From Asaia siamensis (GTDB lineage Bacteria; Pseudomonadota; Alphaproteobacteria; Acetobacterales; Acetobacteraceae), in NCBI RefSeq assembly GCF_014635085.1, contig NZ_BMCH01000001.1, forward strand, positions 214,971-278,970: a stretch of DNA of 64,000 nt, given 5' to 3'. Position 1 is the stretch's first letter. Each line of letters opens with the position of its first letter. Shown piece after piece: positions 18,917-28,654 of this stretch. The translations under genes were made by a program, and so were the position numbers. The notes beneath the pieces were generated by a model. The model saw only the letters and a program-made list of their open reading frames with translations, made no database searches and was not told where the DNA came from.

Positions 18917-19678
18917 TCAGGCCCTGTTTTTGCGCCAGACGATGATCGAGATAGGAAAGAAGAATCCTATGCCGTCATCGGTGTGAAAGGCCCCCATGCC
19001 GAGGCGATCTGTGCCGCTGGCGATGTCATCGGCGAAAAGGGCCTCAAGGCTGGCGCAATCTTCAGGGGCAACCTGATCGTTGAGTCGCGATTCCAGGCGA
19101 TAGGCGTGGGTCAGGATCGGGACAAGCCCCGCCTTTGCGCCGAGGTCCAGAAGCTGCGCCTGTGTCAGGGCAGAGGTGTGGGACGGGTCTCGCAGTTTCT
19201 CAGCCTGATCATAGCCCTGCTGACATGCCGGGTCGGGGGTGGCGTCAATGACAATGAGGCGCCCATCGGGGCGGCAAACGCGCGCCATCTCGATCAGACA
19301 AGCCTGCGGATTCTGCATGTGATGAAAACTGTAGCGTGTGACGACCCTGTCGAACGCCCCTTCTTCAAAGGGCAGATCAAAAGCATTGCCGCAGTCGAAA
19401 GTCACGGAGAGCCCGCGCTGCGCGGCCAGCTGGCGCGCCTGATCGATCATGGCTGGGGTCAGGTCGAGACCCGTCACATCTGCGCCTTGTGCCGCCAGAG
19501 CGCATGAGACGATGCCCGGACCGCAGGCGACATCAAGCACGCGCATCCCGGGACTGACATCGCAGGCAGCGAGGGTCTGTGCCATGCTCGTGGCCTCGGC
19601 ATGGAGAGGCAGGGCAGCGAAGTTGGCCGCCCAGCGCGTGAATTGCTCGACGATTCTGGTGTCATGCGAGGTCGACAT
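18917..19678 (-). CDS. Class I SAM-dependent methyltransferase
   Basis: Small-molecule-type methyltransferase (UbiE/Methyltransf_11-like) of about 253 residues. SAM-binding motif I is VLDVACGPGIV, followed by GLDLTPAMIDQAR and the motif II/III region CGNAFDLPFEEGAFDRV. The substrate cannot be told. The ATG at 19678 has AAGGA at good spacing; an ATG 6 bases upstream is equally in frame. Divergent from the AraC-type regulator, which may control it. Confidence 0.85.
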   Translation of the reverse strand: MSTSHDTRIVEQFTRWAANFAALPLHAEATSMAQTLAACDVSPGMRVLDVACGPGIVSCALAAQGADVTGLDLTPAMIDQARQLAAQRGLSVTFDCGNAFDLPFEEGAFDRVVTRYSFHHMQNPQACLIEMARVCRPDGRLIVIDATPDPACQQGYDQAEKLRDPSHTSALTQAQLLDLGAKAGLVPILTHAYRLESRLNDQVAPEDCASLEALFADDIASGTDRLGMGAFHTDDGIGFFFPISIIVWRKNRA

Positions 19679-19767
19679 CCTCATTCCTTTCCTGTTTCAG
19701 GCAGGATAGGAGGGGAGAGGCTGGCCGTCTGACGCGGTGCGGTCAAAAAAAGGCGGATATCGGCCAG

Positions 19768-20574
19768 ATGAAGATCCTGACTGTCGAGGAAACACAGGCT
19801 GTCCTGAAAGAGAACCATCTCGATCAGGTGCGAGCTGTCGGGCTGGCGCGAAAGGAAGCGAGCGAGGCCCTGTTCTATGCCTGGCACGCGCACCCCACAC
19901 ATCAGATCCTGTTTGCCAGAAAAGGGACGACGCAGGTTGAGGGGGAGGCGGGCCGCCATCTTCTTCCGGCGGGACACGCCTTGTGGATTCCCGCGCAGAT
20001 GCGTCACCGCACGATGATCCGTAATCTGGATGGTGTTTCGCTCTTTCTTGCCCCCGAGGAGGTGGAGACAGGTTGCCGGTCCATTCGAGCTTTTCCGGTA
20101 TCGCCGCTGATTCAGGAAATGCTGTTTTACGCCCTCCGCTGGTCAGAGGGTGTCGGTGATCGCGAACCATTGACAAAGAGCTTTTTGCAGACACTCGTCC
20201 TGCTGCTGCAGGAGGCGATCCAGGCAGCCGGACAGCAGGACTTCGTGTTGCCAAAAGCACGGCATCCTTCGCTTCAGCGCGGTATGGACGCCGCCCTGCT
20301 GGACCCCGGTGCCGCCAGCCTGGCCATGGTGATGCGTGAAGCGGGGATGTCTGAGCGGAGCTTTCGACGGTATTTCGACAAGGAGACCGGTATGAACTGG
20401 CAGCAATGGATCACCCAGGCCCGGCTTTTTCACGCTGCTACGTCACTGGCCCAGGGAGAAAGCGTGACGCGGGTAGCTGCCGAGAGCGGCTATGCGTCCC
20501 AGAGCGCGTTTGCCAAGGCTTTCGCGCGATTGCTCGGCTGCTCTCCGGCCCGTTTTCGCAGCCAGTCAGGCTAG
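19768..20574 (+). CDS. AraC-family transcriptional regulator
   Basis: 268 residues. An N-terminal cupin sensor domain (HAHPTHQILFARKGTTQV, then PAGHALWIPAQMRHR) precedes a C-terminal double helix-turn-helix at about 165-265 (VMREAGMSERSFRRYF and VAAESGYASQSAFAKAF). This domain order is that of metabolite or stress-responsive AraC repressors/activators. It may act on the divergent methyltransferase gene 89 bases away. The ligand is unknown. Confidence 0.88.
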   Translation: MKILTVEETQAVLKENHLDQVRAVGLARKEASEALFYAWHAHPTHQILFARKGTTQVEGEAGRHLLPAGHALWIPAQMRHRTMIRNLDGVSLFLAPEEVETGCRSIRAFPVSPLIQEMLFYALRWSEGVGDREPLTKSFLQTLVLLLQEAIQAAGQQDFVLPKARHPSLQRGMDAALLDPGAASLAMVMREAGMSERSFRRYFDKETGMNWQQWITQARLFHAATSLAQGESVTRVAAESGYASQSAFAKAFARLLGCSPARFRSQSG

Positions 20575-20640
20575 AACTTGCTCCGTCACGGGTTAACGAG
20601 GGGCGACAGGCTTTCTGCGAGGCAGTCCCCCTCAAGCGCC

Positions 20641-21747
20641 TTATTTGCCGGTAGTGGGGATCGTGTTCTCATACCGATCCCAATGCGAGGCGAGTTCGCG
20701 CACCACTACGCTGCCAACCTGATAGGCCGCGTTGACTGATGGAATGAAGGCCGAATAGCCCTTTTCATTGGCTTCATCGGCAAGAAGCTGGGCTGCGGTC
20801 TGGCCCGGTGGCGGCATGTCGAAATTGCTCGACGTGCGAAGCACGAGGGCGCGCTCGGGATCGACGCGACCGGCTTTGGCCTGAAGGGCGAGCGCCTGAC
20901 AGAAGGCAACATCTTCTTCGGCAGTCGTGGCCATGACGCCCTGATTATCGGTCCAGTAGCGCACCCAGCGTTCGGCCCAGCGATTCATGAGTTTGCCGAC
21001 CCAGAAGGTTTCCCCCGAGATGGTGTCACCCATCATGACCGAGGGTGGCTTCTGGGCAGGAGCATAGCCGTGATAGCGGGCCCGGCTCTGCTTCATGCCG
21101 TCGCTGTCGGGCAGGGAGATTGCCTTCGTGAGGTCGAAGGCCCATTGGGTCAGGCCGGGGTTGAGGGTGTACGTCATGTCGCCCGAGAGCGAGTGAAGCG
21201 GTGGGCGGGGCGTCTCGTCCGGGCGGCTGCCCTGAACGGGGGTGAAGCCGTCGGGCCAGTCCCTGGGGATTTCACGCGGGTCGACCAGATGGGCGAGGCC
21301 ACCATTGATGACGCGCGGTGCCCAGACGGCCGCGCCGATCGTGCCGAAATTGGGATCGATGCCGGCAATACCCGCAAGCACGAAATAGCTGTGACGCAGA
21401 TCGAAACGCGGGTCGAGAATGAGCGCAGTCATGGCAGAGGCCATATGCTCAGGCCCTTCACCGCTGGCGATAGCCAGAACCTGCAGATCGGGGTTGTAAT
21501 GCATGACGCCATGATCGGTGCCGGGTGCAGGCAGGGTCTGGGCGAGCGGAAATTTCTCGATCCAGTTCTGATATTCGCCCGGTGTGTCGCCTGTATCCTT
21601 GCCTATTTCGAAGGTCGTCACGACCACCACACGCACCGGAATCTTCGCTGTGGCCGGGGCGGTTTCGGCTGCCAGAACGAGGGCTGGAGCAGAAACGGCC
21701 GCGCCGGTGAAAGAGAGCGCGGTGAGGGCGAGAAGGCGTTTCATCAT
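20641..21747 (-). CDS. Secreted purine nucleoside permease/phosphorylase-like protein (NUP family)
   Basis: About 368 residues with a signal peptide (MMKRLLALTALSFTGAAV, cleavage near AAETA). The rest matches the NUP family, a relative of nucleoside phosphorylases first described as a fungal purine nucleoside permease: VVVTTFEIGKDTGDTPGEYQ, SGEGPEHMASA, AGIAGIDPNFGT and a C-terminal NEKGYSAFIPSVNAAYQVGS. Start is taken at 21747 (GAAG upstream); a GTG at 21759 would overlap the upstream adenosine deaminase stop. Likely acts in the periplasm on nucleosides. Confidence 0.83.
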   Translation of the reverse strand: MMKRLLALTALSFTGAAVSAPALVLAAETAPATAKIPVRVVVVTTFEIGKDTGDTPGEYQNWIEKFPLAQTLPAPGTDHGVMHYNPDLQVLAIASGEGPEHMASAMTALILDPRFDLRHSYFVLAGIAGIDPNFGTIGAAVWAPRVINGGLAHLVDPREIPRDWPDGFTPVQGSRPDETPRPPLHSLSGDMTYTLNPGLTQWAFDLTKAISLPDSDGMKQSRARYHGYAPAQKPPSVMMGDTISGETFWVGKLMNRWAERWVRYWTDNQGVMATTAEEDVAFCQALALQAKAGRVDPERALVLRTSSNFDMPPPGQTAAQLLADEANEKGYSAFIPSVNAAYQVGSVVVRELASHWDRYENTIPTTGK

Positions 21748-21755
21748 GGGAGACT

Positions 21756-23267
21756 TCACTGGAAGAGGGGGGCGTGGCTGATCGTGTTTTCGAAAGTCGC
21801 GAAATTCTGCTCGAGCTGAAGCTGCAGACGGGCCTTTTCGCTTTTCCTGAGGAAATCGGCGCAGGCAAAGCTCTGGGGGGCCTTGCAGAGCGTGGTGATA
21901 TGATCACCGTCCCACAGGCTGGTGCCGGGAATGAAGGCATAGGTCAGGCTGTTGCGAGACAGGGTCTTGAGATCGGCATAGCTCAGACTCGTCGTCGAGA
22001 GGGCCCTGAGATAGTCGAGTGTCAGATTGCTGCGTGATACGCCCTCATCATCGGTCGAGAGCACGACAGGCACATGGGCGCGGCGGTAGAGGTTGAGGGG
22101 ATGCGCGCTGCCGCTCACATCCAGAATTTCAGCATTGCTCGTCAGGTTGATTTCCACCGCGACGCGTCGCTCGGCCATTTCATTGAGCAGGCGGATGGGG
22201 TCTTTCTCCCAAAGGATATCGACGCCGTGGCCAATACGCTCTGCCCCCGCAATCTCGACCGCGTCGCGTATATGGCTTTGCAGCCCGCTCGCCGGGACAA
22301 GGGCGGGGGTGAGCTCGCCCGCATGCAGGCTCAACCGCACATCGGGATAGAGCGCGCCAAGCTTGGCGAACATCTGCATATGCAGGCTGTAATCCGCCAT
22401 GGCGACAGCATTGTCTTCGGGGGCCACGAAATTCAGCCCGACGAAACGCTTGTCGTCATGGGCGAGCTGATAGCCCGCATCGAGCTGGGTAAAGACCTGC
22501 GCAGGCGTCATGGTGCGTATGGCCTGAAACAGATAGCGCACGGTCACGGCGCAGCCCGGATGGGCGGCGGGGGTGTCGCATTGCATGATGTCGCGCGCGT
22601 CATGCTCCATCTCGTCCGTGTCGTGGCGGGCTTCTGCGACAAGACGGGGGCGTTCTTCTGCAAGCGCTTCGTGAGCCGCCGCGAGGTCGAGATCACGCAG
22701 CGGATGCTGGTCTCCAGCCTTCACCATGGCGCCCAGTCCTGGGGAGATCATGAGCTCGAGATAGACAACATGATCGGCGGCGGCCTGGTCGCGCGCCTGC
22801 GCCAGCATGGCCCCCTGATGGGTTGCGAGAACCGGTGCGAAGCGTCCGAAAGTCGAGAAAAAGTGATCGTGTCCGGAGCGATCTGTGGCGGAAGGCACGA
22901 AGTCATGCATCGACAGGGAATCGATCATGACGGCGCGAGCCTCGTCATGCGCCTTGAGTTGGGCTGCCGGAATATCGCCCGGTGTGGCTAGGCGGCATTT
23001 GGTCGGAAGGATGCGCCCCTGCGACAATGACGCGCACAGACCATCTTCGCTGGCCCAGTCCAGAAAGCTCTCTGCCGGTATGGCGCCTGCAAGATGGTTA
23101 TGCAGATCGCCCCCTTTCGGGAAGCTGCGCATGAACAGGGTCAGGCGTGTCGGATCGCTGCGGATATGATCGAAAACGCGCGCGGTCGCCTGAGCCTCGG
23201 GCGTTTCGGCCTGGGCAGACAGGATCGGGAAAGCGACGAGAAGAGCGGGTAAAAAGCGGGGCACCAT
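21756..23267 (-). CDS. Secreted adenosine deaminase
   Basis: Adenosine deaminase-fold hydrolase of about 503 residues, longer than cytosolic Add (about 340). A signal peptide (VPRFLPALLVAFPILSAQA) is followed by metal motif DLHNHLAGA, the catalytic region SLHAGE, RIGHGVDI and the zinc Asp in VLSTDDEGV. Two starts are possible: 23267 gives the cleaner signal peptide, 23303 (TTG) a longer one. It is coupled to the NUP gene (8-base gap), so exported adenosine would be turned to inosine and then split or carried. Confidence 0.86.
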   Translation of the reverse strand: MVPRFLPALLVAFPILSAQAETPEAQATARVFDHIRSDPTRLTLFMRSFPKGGDLHNHLAGAIPAESFLDWASEDGLCASLSQGRILPTKCRLATPGDIPAAQLKAHDEARAVMIDSLSMHDFVPSATDRSGHDHFFSTFGRFAPVLATHQGAMLAQARDQAAADHVVYLELMISPGLGAMVKAGDQHPLRDLDLAAAHEALAEERPRLVAEARHDTDEMEHDARDIMQCDTPAAHPGCAVTVRYLFQAIRTMTPAQVFTQLDAGYQLAHDDKRFVGLNFVAPEDNAVAMADYSLHMQMFAKLGALYPDVRLSLHAGELTPALVPASGLQSHIRDAVEIAGAERIGHGVDILWEKDPIRLLNEMAERRVAVEINLTSNAEILDVSGSAHPLNLYRRAHVPVVLSTDDEGVSRSNLTLDYLRALSTTSLSYADLKTLSRNSLTYAFIPGTSLWDGDHITTLCKAPQSFACADFLRKSEKARLQLQLEQNFATFENTISHAPLFQ

Positions 23268-23489
23268 GTCGCGGAACGTGACGAAACCCGGTCGCTTTTG
23301 CAAGCATCCCTGCGGGGATATGGATGCTTTTTACAGGTATTTCCTGTTTGCGCCGCAACGGGTTGACGAACCATGCCGTGGCGGGTCGAAAAGGCAGGCC
23401 CAGCCTCCCGTAAGAAGTCAGGGCGCTGCCTGATCCTGAGGCGTTGCGGCGCGACGATGATCGCTGCTGCCGACAACGCCTCGATCGGC

Positions 23490-23768
23490 TTACTTGCCGG
23501 TCAGAGCGTCCTTGACGTTCTTGGCCGGGGAGTAGCTGAGCTTCTTGGAAGCAGCGATCTCGATCGTCTCACCCGTCTTCGGGTTGCGGCCCTGACGTGC
23601 TGCGGTCGAACGGACCTGGAACTTGCCGAAGCCCGGAATGGAAACTTCGTCGCCCTTGGTGGCGGCGTCGATGATGCTGGCCCAGACCGTGTCGAGGGCG
23701 GTCTTGGCGTCGGCCTTGGTGCCACCGGTTGCGGCGGCGATGCGGTCGATCAGATCAGTGGATTTCAT
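23490..23768 (-). CDS. hup: DNA-binding protein HU
   Basis: 92-residue nucleoid protein. Starts MKSTDLIDRIA with the ribosome site AGAGGA; carries the family signature GDEVSIPGFGKFQVR and the DNA-arm region RQGRNPKTGETIEI, and ends with the usual lysine-rich SYSPAKNVKDALTGK. The frame remains open upstream but nothing there resembles HU. Divergent from xdhA across 188 bases. Confidence 0.96.
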   Translation of the reverse strand: MKSTDLIDRIAAATGGTKADAKTALDTVWASIIDAATKGDEVSIPGFGKFQVRSTAARQGRNPKTGETIEIAASKKLSYSPAKNVKDALTGK

Positions 23769-23956
23769 TGTGATCCTCTTGCGTTTGGAATGGCCGTGGA
23801 GCCTTAGGCGCAGTTCGAAGCGAGAACAAGGCAGGAAATGCAATATTCCTGATTGTTCTCTGCTGTCGAATCTCCCAATCATACAAGAGTTTCGGGAAAT
23901 GGCGAAGGGGCCGCCCCCTCTCATTCATCTGCTTTCCACTTTTTGAAGGGGGCTTC

Positions 23957-25414
23957 ATGCGTCAGTCGATACGGTTCTATCTGGGGGAGCGCCTTGTCAG
24001 TCTGGACAATGTTGCCCCTGACCAGACCCTGCTTGACTGGCTGCGTCACGAAGGCCGCACAGGCACGAAAGAAGGATGCAACGAAGGTGATTGTGGCGCC
24101 TGCACGGTCGTAGTCGCGCGGCTGCGCGGAGATCGCGTGGTCTTGAAGGCTGTAAATGCCTGCATCCAGCTTCTGCCGATGCTCGATGGCGCTGCCTTGT
24201 TCACCATTGAGGATGTCGGCAGCGCCGGGGCGCTTCACCCCGTTCAGGAGGCGATGGTCACTCTCAACGGCGCGCAATGCGGCTTCTGCACGCCGGGTTT
24301 TGTGATGTCGATGGTCGCCTATCGCAATGCGGATGAGCGCTCGGACGATGACGCGGCGATTGATTCGGCCCTTTCGGGTAATCTCTGCCGTTGCACCGGC
24401 TATGCGCCCATCGTGCGCGCCATGAAGCAGGCCCTTGCCGCTCCGGACAGCCCCTTTGAAACGGCGCTTTCAGCGCTGGGCGCAAAGCTTGAAGCGTTGC
24501 AGGACGGCGAGGATGTCGCGATTGAGACCTCGCATGGCGCGATCTTCCTGCCTGCCAGCGCGGCCTCGCTGGCACGCTATCTGCAGGAGCATCCCGATAC
24601 ACTGATTGTGGCAGGGGCCACCGATGTGGGGCTCTGGGTTACCAAAGCCATGCGCGCCCTGCCGCGCGTGGCCTTCATCGGGCAATGTCCCAATCTGATG
24701 CGGCTCGAGCGCGATGATGAGGGGCTCCATATCGGGGCAGCGGTCACCTACGATGCTGCACGTGAAGCATTGGCTGCGCTGCTGCCTGATTTTGGCGCGC
24801 TGGTCGGGCGCATCGGCTCGACACCCATACGCAACAGCGCGACGCTCTGTGGCAACATCGCCAACGGCTCGCCCATCGGTGACGGACCTCCGGCACTGAT
24901 AGCCGCAGGGGCGATGCTTCACCTGCGCCGTGGGGCGGAAAAACGTGTAATTCCCCTTGAGCGGTATTTTCTGGCCTATGGCAAGCAGGACCGGCAGGCA
25001 GGCGAGTTCGTGGAAGCTGTTACCATTCCACCGCTCGCCGAGGGGATATTCTATCGCAGCTACAAGATCTCGAAACGCTTCGATCAGGATATCTCGGCCG
25101 TGCTCGCTGCCTTTGCACTGCGTGTCGACGACGAGGGGATCGTGCAGGAGGCACGTCTGGCGTTTGGTGGCATGGCGGCAACGCCGTGTCGGGCCGTGCG
25201 TGCCGAGGGGGTCCTGATCGGTGCGAAGTGGCATGAGGCCACGCTCGAGGCCGCACGTCTGGCGCTGGCCGAAGATTTCACCCCGCTGAACGATATGCGC
25301 GCGAGTGCCTGGTATCGTCAGACCGTCGCGGCCAATTTGCTGACGCGCTTTTTCGAGGAAAGCCAGGGTGAGACCATGCGCCTCGCCAAGGCCGGAGGGC
25401 TCGCTCATGTCTGA
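23957..25414 (+). CDS. xdhA: Xanthine dehydrogenase small subunit (Fe-S/FAD)
   Basis: 485-residue subunit carrying two [2Fe-2S] clusters and FAD. The plant-ferredoxin-type cluster ligands are in EGCNEGDCGACTVVV with a further Cys at NACIQL; the second cluster is CGFCTPGF...CRCTGYAP (about residues 105-150). The FAD domain follows (VAGATDVGLWV, RNSATLCGNIANGSP). Passes electrons from the molybdenum subunit to NAD. Overlaps xdhB by 8 bases. Confidence 0.94.
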   Translation: MRQSIRFYLGERLVSLDNVAPDQTLLDWLRHEGRTGTKEGCNEGDCGACTVVVARLRGDRVVLKAVNACIQLLPMLDGAALFTIEDVGSAGALHPVQEAMVTLNGAQCGFCTPGFVMSMVAYRNADERSDDDAAIDSALSGNLCRCTGYAPIVRAMKQALAAPDSPFETALSALGAKLEALQDGEDVAIETSHGAIFLPASAASLARYLQEHPDTLIVAGATDVGLWVTKAMRALPRVAFIGQCPNLMRLERDDEGLHIGAAVTYDAAREALAALLPDFGALVGRIGSTPIRNSATLCGNIANGSPIGDGPPALIAAGAMLHLRRGAEKRVIPLERYFLAYGKQDRQAGEFVEAVTIPPLAEGIFYRSYKISKRFDQDISAVLAAFALRVDDEGIVQEARLAFGGMAATPCRAVRAEGVLIGAKWHEATLEAARLALAEDFTPLNDMRASAWYRQTVAANLLTRFFEESQGETMRLAKAGGLAHV

Positions 25415-27782
25415 TACCATTGCATCGCCCGTTGCGCCGGATGGTCTGTCGCCCTCCGCTTCGGCAGAGCCGACCCGCAACATGAAGCATGAAAGTGCCG
25501 TACTGCATGTCACCGGACGGGCGCTCTACATTGACGATCTGCCAGAGCCCAAGGGGCTTTTGCATGTGGTGCCGGGGCTGAGCGAAAAGGCGCATGCGCG
25601 CATCGTCTCGATCGATCTTGCGGCTGTACGTGCCCTGCCGGGTGTGGTGCGCGTGCTGACCGCACAGGATATTCCCGGCGAGAACCAGACCAGCCCTGTT
25701 CATGCCAATGACGAGCCGCTTCTGGCACAGGATCTGGTGCAGCATGTCGGCCAGCCGATCTTTGCGGTGGTCGCAACAGAGCGCGCTATCGCCAGACGGG
25801 CGGTGAAGCTGGCGCGTATCGTTTATGAGGAACTGCCTGCCATTCTCGATATCGACAGCGCGAAGGCCAATGGCAGTGCCGTGGTCTGGCGCCCGCTCAC
25901 CATGGCGCGTGGCGATGTGGAGCCCGCGCTTGCGAAGGCGCCAAGGCGGCTCCAGGGCACGCTCACCATCGGCGGTCAGGAGCATTTCTATCTCGAGGGA
26001 CAGGTAGCGCTGGCTCAGCCCGGCGAAGCAGGCGAGATGCGTCTGTGGTCTTCCACGCAGCATCCTTCCGAAACGCAGCACCTCGTGGCCAGTGTGCTGG
26101 GCCTGCCCCATCACCTTGTGACAACCGAAATCAGGCGTATGGGGGGTGGATTTGGCGGCAAGGAGTCACAGGCCAATGGATGTGCCTGTCTTGCAGCGCT
26201 CGCGGCCTCACTGACAGGGCAGGCCGCCAAGATGCGCCTTGATCGCGATGACGACATGGTCATCACCGGCAAGCGCCACGACTTCAAGGTGGCCTATGAT
26301 GTCGGCTTTACCGATCAGGGCGATATTCTGGCTGTTGACATGGAACTAGCGGCTCGATGCGGCTGGTCGGCCGATCTCTCCGGGCCTGTGACCGATCGCG
26401 CGCTTTTTCATGCCGATAACGCCTATTTCTATCCCGATGTGCGGTTTCGCTCCTTGGCCCTGAAGACCAATACGCAGTCCAACACGGCGTTTCGCGGGTT
26501 TGGTGGGCCTCAGGGTATCATTGCCGCCGAGCGCCTCATCGAGGAAATTGCCCATGCCACGGGTATGGACCCGCTGGATGTGCGTCTGCGCAATGTCTAT
26601 GGCACGGGCGAACGCGATGTGACGCCCTATCACATGGTGGTCGAGGATTCGATCACCGATCTGGTCATGACACAGCTTGCCGAGCGCTGCGATTATCGCA
26701 GGCGCCGTCAGGCTCTACGGGATTTCAACAGCACGAGCCGGACCCTGCGCAAGGGCATTGCTCTTGTGCCCGTCAAATTCGGCATTTCCTTTACGGCCAC
26801 CCATTACAATCAGGCCGGGGCGCTGGTGCATGTCTATACCGATGGTTCCGTGCAGGTGAATCATGGCGGCACGGAAATGGGGCAGGGGCTGCACACCAAG
26901 ATGGTACAGATCGTGCGGCACGAATTTGCCCTGCCTGCCGAGAGTGTCCGCATTACCGCAACTACAACGGGCAAGGTGCCCAATACCTCTGCCACGGCTG
27001 CCTCTTCGGGGGCCGATCTGAACGGCATGGCGGTGCTCGATGCTGTCAGCCAGATCAAGGGGCGTATGGTCGCCTTTGCTGCAGAGAAATGGCAGGTCCC
27101 GCCGGAGCAGATCGCTTTCACGCAGGAAGGCGTACGCATTGGTGATGAGATCGTCTCCTTCCGCGATCTCGTCTGGCAGGTCTATTTTGCCCGTATCTCG
27201 CTCTCGGCCAGCGGGTTCTACAAGACACCGAAGATTTCGTGGGATGCGGCAACAGGTAGGGGGCGGCCCTTCTATTATTTCGCCTATGGCGCAGCCTGCG
27301 CTGAGGTGACGCTCGATCTGCTGACCGGTGAGAATACGATCGATCGCGTCGATATTCTTCACGATGCGGGAGAGTCGCTCAATCCGGCAATCGATATCGG
27401 GCAGATCGAGGGTGCCTTCGTTCAGGGCGCTGGCTGGCTGACGACAGAAGAGCTGGTCTGGGACGGTCAGGGTCGTCTGCGTACCCACGCCCCAAGCACG
27501 TATAAAATTCCCGCATGCTCGGATCGGCCGCGCATTTTCAACGTTACATTGCTTGAAGATGCCCCCAATCGCGAGGCAACGATCTATCGCTCGAAAGCCG
27601 TAGGTGAGCCCCCGCTCTGTCATGGCGTGGCCGTGCTTCATGCGCTGTCTGATGCCATTGCGAGCCTTGACGCCTATCGTTCCTGCCCGTCGCTCGATGC
27701 CCCGGCGACGCCTGAGACATTGCTTCGAACGATCATGCGTGTGCAGGAGCGCGCGCGGCGTAGTGATGGAGCCTCCGTCTGA
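25407..27782 (+). CDS. xdhB: Xanthine dehydrogenase large subunit (molybdopterin)
   Basis: 791-residue catalytic subunit that hydroxylates hypoxanthine and xanthine to uric acid. Molybdopterin motifs GGGFGGKESQ, FRGFGGPQG and GGTEMGQGLHTKM are present, as is the active-site region near the C-terminus (KAVGEPPL, with the conserved Glu). The start ATG at 25407 lies inside the end of xdhA, showing translational coupling. Its stop overlaps the probable beginning of xdhC. Confidence 0.94.
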   Translation: MSDTIASPVAPDGLSPSASAEPTRNMKHESAVLHVTGRALYIDDLPEPKGLLHVVPGLSEKAHARIVSIDLAAVRALPGVVRVLTAQDIPGENQTSPVHANDEPLLAQDLVQHVGQPIFAVVATERAIARRAVKLARIVYEELPAILDIDSAKANGSAVVWRPLTMARGDVEPALAKAPRRLQGTLTIGGQEHFYLEGQVALAQPGEAGEMRLWSSTQHPSETQHLVASVLGLPHHLVTTEIRRMGGGFGGKESQANGCACLAALAASLTGQAAKMRLDRDDDMVITGKRHDFKVAYDVGFTDQGDILAVDMELAARCGWSADLSGPVTDRALFHADNAYFYPDVRFRSLALKTNTQSNTAFRGFGGPQGIIAAERLIEEIAHATGMDPLDVRLRNVYGTGERDVTPYHMVVEDSITDLVMTQLAERCDYRRRRQALRDFNSTSRTLRKGIALVPVKFGISFTATHYNQAGALVHVYTDGSVQVNHGGTEMGQGLHTKMVQIVRHEFALPAESVRITATTTGKVPNTSATAASSGADLNGMAVLDAVSQIKGRMVAFAAEKWQVPPEQIAFTQEGVRIGDEIVSFRDLVWQVYFARISLSASGFYKTPKISWDAATGRGRPFYYFAYGAACAEVTLDLLTGENTIDRVDILHDAGESLNPAIDIGQIEGAFVQGAGWLTTEELVWDGQGRLRTHAPSTYKIPACSDRPRIFNVTLLEDAPNREATIYRSKAVGEPPLCHGVAVLHALSDAIASLDAYRSCPSLDAPATPETLLRTIMRVQERARRSDGASV

Positions 27783-27820
27783 TCGATTTCGATCTTATTC
27801 GCAGTTGGCAGCGCCAGGCT

Positions 27821-28582
27821 GTGGCTGTGCTTCGCGTGGTGGTGGCCGATGCAAAAGGCTCGACCCCGCGCGAGCAGGGCGCCTTCATGCTCGTCACCGA
27901 GACAGCCCAGACCGGTACGATTGGCGGAGGTCAGCTCGAATGGGATTCGCTGGCGCGGGCGCGCCAGATCCTGCGTGGCGAAGCCGGGCGGGAGGAGAGC
28001 CGTTTCGTTCTGGGGCCGCAGGCCAATCAATGCTGTGGCGGTGTGGTGGTTATCCGCTACGAGCCGGTTTTCGATCTCGATGCCGAGCTGCGTGCGATCA
28101 GGGCGCATCGCCTGTCCTGGCCGGTTCTGGCGGTGTTCGGCGCCGGCCATGTCGGGCGTGCGCTCATTCAGGCGGCATCGCTCCTTCCACTATCCCTGCG
28201 CTGGATCGACCCTCGGGCAGATGAGTTCGGCGCGGTGCCCGAAGGGGTGAGGGTCTGCGTTACCGATGATTGGGAGCGCGAAATCGCCGGTCTGAAGCCC
28301 GGGGACGGGGCGCTGGTCATGACCCCCAGCCATACGCTTGATGCGTTGATCGTGGCCGCAGCCCTCGAGCGGGGGGATCTGGCCTATGTCGGGTTGATCG
28401 GTTCCCGAAGCAAACGGCGGCGCTTTGAGGCGGGTTTTCGGGATGTCGGGCTCAGCCAGGCGCAGATCGATACGCTGGTTTGCCCCATCGGGGCGCAGGG
28501 GCTGCGTGACAAGCGCCCCCAGATCATTGCCGCTTTCGTCGCAGCAGAACTCGCTGCACGGTTGGTCTCTCGGTCCGATTAG
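27821..28582 (+). CDS. xdhC: Xanthine dehydrogenase accessory protein XdhC
   Basis: Chaperone that binds and sulfurates molybdenum cofactor for XdhB. 253 residues from a GTG; motifs GSTPREQGAFML, GTIGGGQLEWDS, CCGGVV and the Rossmann VFGAGHVGRALI are typical. The true N-terminus is probably longer: the same frame runs back to 27767 and encodes the usual leading helix (IDFDLIRSWQRQAVAVL), with only a CTG at 27779 overlapping the xdhB stop as a possible start. Confidence 0.88.
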   Translation: MAVLRVVVADAKGSTPREQGAFMLVTETAQTGTIGGGQLEWDSLARARQILRGEAGREESRFVLGPQANQCCGGVVVIRYEPVFDLDAELRAIRAHRLSWPVLAVFGAGHVGRALIQAASLLPLSLRWIDPRADEFGAVPEGVRVCVTDDWEREIAGLKPGDGALVMTPSHTLDALIVAAALERGDLAYVGLIGSRSKRRRFEAGFRDVGLSQAQIDTLVCPIGAQGLRDKRPQIIAAFVAAELAARLVSRSD

Positions 28583-28654
28583 GGCAAGGTGAGGGGCGGT
28601 CAGAGGGCAGTCGCATTTCTGCGGCAGCACTCCGGCGGCGCAAGGAGGAATTGA

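Noticed and set aside
22074..22991. Plus-strand frame of 305 codons
   Set aside because: Antisense to the adenosine deaminase gene with its catalytic motifs.
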